Origin: Treponema sp.
GTDB taxonomy: Bacteria; Spirochaetota; Spirochaetia; Treponematales; Breznakiellaceae
Direction of reading: 5' to 3'
Assembly (NCBI GenBank): GCA_031288575.1
Contig: JAITRD010000141.1
Location: 1-9,025 of the forward strand
DNA length: 9,025 nt
Shown: piece by piece, positions 6,023 through 9,025 of the stretch
How positions within the stretch are numbered: position 1 is the stretch's first letter
Layout of the letters: each line of letters opens with the position of its first letter
The notes under the pieces: model-generated
Database searches by the model: none
Seen by the model: only the letters and a program-made list of their open reading frames with translations
Told to the model about the DNA's origin: nothing
Made by a program: the position numbers and the translations under genes

Positions 6023-6029
6023 CTTTAAA

Positions 6030-6044
6030 GCCCTCCCCCAGGGC
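6030..6044. terminator. Weak hairpin between convergent genes
   Basis: GCCCT (6030-6034) and AGGGC (6040-6044) form a 5-bp stem with a CCCCC loop in the 32-nt gap between the M24 gene and the YugP-type gene. Read on the minus strand it is followed by TTTAAAG; on the plus strand there is no T run. A short bidirectional terminator is possible but poorly supported. Confidence 0.28.
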
Positions 6045-6054
6045 AAGGGCCTTA

Positions 6055-6738
6055 TTATCTCCGGCGGCCGCGGGCGATGAGGATGAGCCGTAAAAAGCTC
6101 ATCAGGGCGGTCAGGGCGGAAGCTACATAGGTGAGGGCCGCGGCGGTGAGTACCTTTTTTACCCCCCGGAGTTCCTCTTCGCTGAGGATCCTGTTGGCCC
6201 GCAGGAGGCTTATGGCCCGGGCGGAGGCGTTGAATTCCACCGGCAGGGTGATCACATAAAAAAGCACCGCCCCGCCGAAAAGAAAAATTCCCAGGTTAAG
6301 CAGCAGGGGAAAGGAAAAAAAGATCCCCGCCACCGCCAGCCAGGGTCCCAGGGAGGAACCGACATTCGCTACCGGAACCAGGGTACTCCGCAGGATGAGG
6401 GGGCCGTAGGAAAGGGCGTGCTGAATGGCGTGGCCCGTTTCGTGGGCGGCAATCCCGACGGCGGCGATGGAGCTTTGCCGGTATACCGGTTGAGAAAGGC
6501 GCAGCACCCTGGCGCCGGGATCGTAGTGGTCGGTTAAGGACCCTCCCACAGGCTCTATGGCAACATGGGCAATGTGATTGGCCCGCATCAAGACGGCCGC
6601 GGTCTCTTGGCCGGTGATATGCCGGGAACTGGGTATGCGGGAATATTTTGCAAAGGTGGACTTTACCAGGATCTGAGCCCAGAGGGAGAGGATCAGGGTG
6701 GGGACTACCAAAACGAGATAATAAACATCAAAATACAT
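6055..6738 (-). CDS. YugP-type membrane zinc metallopeptidase
   Basis: This is a 227-residue membrane protein of the neutral zinc metallopeptidase family that includes Bacillus YugP. A hydrophobic N-terminal helix spans about residues 5-24. The zinc motif HETGH (99-103, in GIAAHETGHAIQHA) supplies two histidine ligands and the catalytic Glu100. Glu168 in LPVEFNASARA is the likely third ligand and is a conserved family signature. Further membrane segments lie at about 130-165 (two helices) and 198-222, with a basic RGRRR tail. The substrate is unknown for the family. The AAGGAG at 6747-6752 ends 8 nt before the ATG and supports this start. The gene lies 38 nt downstream of the M16 peptidase stop on the same strand with no terminator between, so the two are probably one transcript. 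Confidence 0.92.
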   Translation of the reverse strand: MYFDVYYLVLVVPTLILSLWAQILVKSTFAKYSRIPSSRHITGQETAAVLMRANHIAHVAIEPVGGSLTDHYDPGARVLRLSQPVYRQSSIAAVGIAAHETGHAIQHALSYGPLILRSTLVPVANVGSSLGPWLAVAGIFFSFPLLLNLGIFLFGGAVLFYVITLPVEFNASARAISLLRANRILSEEELRGVKKVLTAAALTYVASALTALMSFLRLILIARGRRR

Positions 6739-6776
6739 AGGCCTTTCTCCTTAACCGCTGCCGAGACAAGCCGCAT

Positions 6777-9025
6777 TTATTTCGGCCAGTCCTCGGGATA
6801 GAGGATAACCAAAGCGGGGCCGTTTTGCAGGGCCCGGATCATGGTTTGCTGAATATCGCCGGGGGTAACGGCATCGTATAAAGCGGGACGCTGATCCAGC
6901 CGGGAGAGGGGGGCGTCCAATAAAACCGCGGAATTGGCATAGCTTTGGGCGATATAGGCATTATTCAGCACAGAATCTTCCCAGGATTTTCTCAAAGCCT
7001 CCCGGGCCTTGGCAAAGGCATCGGCATCTACCGCGCCGGCGGCAAGATCCGTAAAAAGGCTTTGCACAGCGCCGCTTAGTTCGGCGGCCCGTTTGGGGTC
7101 GCAGGCAAAATAAACCCCCAGGTTAAGCTCCCCGGCGGGGATGGGGTTTGCCGAAACGCCCACCGAAATTGAATAGACCCCGCCCAGCTTTTCCCGGATT
7201 TCCTTGGTTAAAAGGATATCCAGGTATTCGTTTAACACCTGGGCCTCGGCGCCGGCGGCTTCGGAATAGGGGGCCGGGGCATACCAGCCCTGGAACACCA
7301 GGCTCCGTTCATCCTTTCCTTTAAAAACCCGGTTTTCGCTTTTGCCGGGACGGATAATTCCCGGGTCTGTCCAGGCGTTCCAGGGAGTCCCCGGCGGCAC
7401 CGATGCCAGATAGGTTTCCACGTAGTTTCGGAGGGTCTCCGCATCGAGGTTTCCGGTAAACACAAAGGTATAATCCCCGGGATTCAGGGATTTCCGGGCA
7501 AAATTCATGACCATATTCAAGTCTACCTTGGCAAGATCCCCCAACTCCAGGGGTTTAAAATGGAAATGATTGCCGTATATGATCCGGTTTACCTCGTCGC
7601 TAAATACCGTTTCCGGGTCTTCTCCCCGCTGGGCCAGGGCAGTCCGGTACTGATCCATCATGGCCTCCACCGCCTCTGGGTCAATCCGGGGTTCGGTAAA
7701 ACTCAAATACAGCATTTCAAAAAGGGTTTTAAGGTCCCCGGCGGTGGCGGAACCCTGGAAGCCCCGGTAATAACTTGAGGCCCAAAAAGAAAAGGCTACC
7801 TGCTTGTCGGCAAGTTTTTGCACCAGTTCCGTCCGGGAGTAGGGGCCGAGCCCGGAAGCCTCAAGGATTTCCGCCGCCAGGCTTGCGGAGACATCCTCCG
7901 CCTCCGGCACGCCGGAGGAACCCCCCCGGGCCAGGGCATAGAGGACGATCTCGTTGTTCCGGTTCCGGGTTTCCTTGAGAATGACCCGGGCGCCGTTCCC
8001 CAGTTCCCAGATAAGGGCCCCGGTGGCGGGATCCCGGGATTCGGAACGGATGAACCCCGGGGCGGGATCCTCGCCGATAAGCTCCTCGCTTAAAGCCCGC
8101 GCTTCCGGGGGGGCTATTTTCTCCCGGCGGCTTTCTTTTACCAGTTCCTGAATCCGTTCAGCACTCATTAAGGAGGCGGCCTCCGTTTCGGGGCCCATGA
8201 GAAACACCCGCAGGTCATTGGGGGTAAAATAATCCCGGACTGCCGCCAGGATATCCCTGGCCCCGACGGCGGGAAGCAGGGCCTTAACCGCCTCCAATTC
8301 CCAGGCGATATCCGCCACATTCTGGCCGCTCACAAAATGACCGGTAAAACTCTGCACATAGGCATTGGATTCCTGCCGGTCCCGTTCGGAGGCCATCCGC
8401 TCCAAGTCCGAAACCAGGGACCGCTTGGCCCGGTTTATTTCGGTCTCGGTAAAACCGTAGCGGGCCATGGATTCCTTTGTCCGCAGAAGCTCCCGGAAGC
8501 TGGCCTCGGCGCTCCCGGTTTTGGCCTGGGCCACCAGGACATAATACCGGGAAGACTTCCCGTAACGCAGATGCCCCGCCCCGGCCCCTACATAGGGGGT
8601 TTCCGGCTTGGAAGCGGCTTCGTCAAAACGGAGGGAAAGCATCCGGTCGATCAGGTTGTCTATGACCCCCTGCCGGTAGGAAGCTAAATCCCCCCTTAGG
8701 GCCTGGGGGCTCCGCTTGTAGTACATATCTATCCGGGTATAGGTCAGTTCAGGGTCGGTATAGACCTCCGCCCGGAAGCGGTTTTTTTCCGGGGAGGGCA
8801 GGTCAAACTCGGGCCGCTCCAGGGCCGTATCCGGGGCGGGGGCGGTAAAATGGGAGGCAAGCTCCGCCTCAAGCCCGGCGCCGTCAAAATCTCCCACCAG
8901 GATGAGGGCCATATTGTCCGGGCGGTACCAGGTCTTGTAAAAATTTTGCAGCCGGGAAGCCGGGGCGTTTTCGATAACCTCCGGGAGCCCGATGGGGTAA
9001 CGATCCGCGTAGGGGGAACCCCGGA
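6777..9025 (-). CDS. M16 family zinc metallopeptidase (pitrilysin-like), 5' end cut by window edge
   Basis: At least 748 residues are visible; the reading frame stays open to the right edge. The first in-frame ATG (8910-8912) is internal, since the sequence before it (FYKTWYRPDN, then MALILVGDFD) is the conserved start of the first M16 C-terminal-type domain. The order is: end of the catalytic N-terminal domain, first M16_C domain (about visible residues 10-240), then the second half from about 335 (LGNGARVILKETRNRNNEI), ending with the conserved LGGVYSISVGVSA region. The second half lacks HxxEH, as usual for its non-catalytic role. The catalytic HxxEH lies off-window, so activity cannot be confirmed. 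The overall size suggests a single-chain PqqL/pitrilysin-like enzyme of roughly 930-950 residues. Such enzymes degrade peptides, often in the periplasm, but a signal peptide cannot be seen here. Confidence 0.92.
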   Translation of the reverse strand, partial: RGSPYADRYPIGLPEVIENAPASRLQNFYKTWYRPDNMALILVGDFDGAGLEAELASHFTAPAPDTALERPEFDLPSPEKNRFRAEVYTDPELTYTRIDMYYKRSPQALRGDLASYRQGVIDNLIDRMLSLRFDEAASKPETPYVGAGAGHLRYGKSSRYYVLVAQAKTGSAEASFRELLRTKESMARYGFTETEINRAKRSLVSDLERMASERDRQESNAYVQSFTGHFVSGQNVADIAWELEAVKALLPAVGARDILAAVRDYFTPNDLRVFLMGPETEAASLMSAERIQELVKESRREKIAPPEARALSEELIGEDPAPGFIRSESRDPATGALIWELGNGARVILKETRNRNNEIVLYALARGGSSGVPEAEDVSASLAAEILEASGLGPYSRTELVQKLADKQVAFSFWASSYYRGFQGSATAGDLKTLFEMLYLSFTEPRIDPEAVEAMMDQYRTALAQRGEDPETVFSDEVNRIIYGNHFHFKPLELGDLAKVDLNMVMNFARKSLNPGDYTFVFTGNLDAETLRNYVETYLASVPPGTPWNAWTDPGIIRPGKSENRVFKGKDERSLVFQGWYAPAPYSEAAGAEAQVLNEYLDILLTKEIREKLGGVYSISVGVSANPIPAGELNLGVYFACDPKRAAELSGAVQSLFTDLAAGAVDADAFAKAREALRKSWEDSVLNNAYIAQSYANSAVLLDAPLSRLDQRPALYDAVTPGDIQQTMIRALQNGPALVILYPEDWPK

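Noticed and set aside
5429..6046. A 205-codon open frame on the minus strand, antisense to the M24 peptidase
   Set aside because: It is a shadow of a gene with complete metal ligands, and it has no ribosome binding site or recognisable domain.

Overview
The window looks like ordinary chromosome from a G+C-rich free-living or gut bacterium. My best guess is a spirochaete of the termite-gut Treponema kind. The guess rests on the gene set (a GH67 alpha-glucuronidase for xylan side chains, a MATE pump, CorA, a low-specificity threonine aldolase, and M24, M16 and YugP-type peptidases), on the codon style, and on an unrecognised secreted beta-rich protein. No rRNA, tRNA, insertion sequence, CRISPR array or phage gene is visible, so the taxonomic call is inference only.

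Layout. Bases 1-147 (+) are the 3' end of a GH67 alpha-glucuronidase. A MATE efflux pump lies on the minus strand (180-1637), convergent with it. An AT-rich divergent promoter region (1638-1796) separates the pump from a plus-strand gene for an exported protein of unknown function (1797-2450), which is clearly poorer in G+C than its neighbours. Next come a 40-codon small ORF with a consensus Shine-Dalgarno (2521-2643), a highly structured 110-nt leader, and a CorA-type Mg2+/divalent cation channel (2756-3697). A 181-nt gap leads to threonine aldolase (3879-4907), which overlaps an M24 (Xaa-Pro type) peptidase (4904-6022) by 4 nt. Convergent with this, on the minus strand, is a two-gene metallopeptidase operon: a large M16 peptidase, cut by the right edge of the window (6777-9025), followed 38 nt downstream by a YugP-type membrane zinc peptidase (6055-6738).

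How they work together. Threonine aldolase and the M24 peptidase are translationally coupled and both fit amino-acid or peptide salvage. The M16 and YugP genes pair a soluble or exported peptidase with a membrane-bound one. The most interesting part is the corA leader. The small ORF has an acidic, proline-containing N-terminus, and the RNA after its stop codon can fold into a closed junction. In that fold an 11-bp helix buries the corA Shine-Dalgarno and encloses a 16-bp hairpin. The arrangement resembles in outline the Mg2+-responsive leader-peptide control known for enterobacterial mgtL-mgtA, but it does not match any riboswitch class that I recognise. This is a hypothesis from sequence reading alone.
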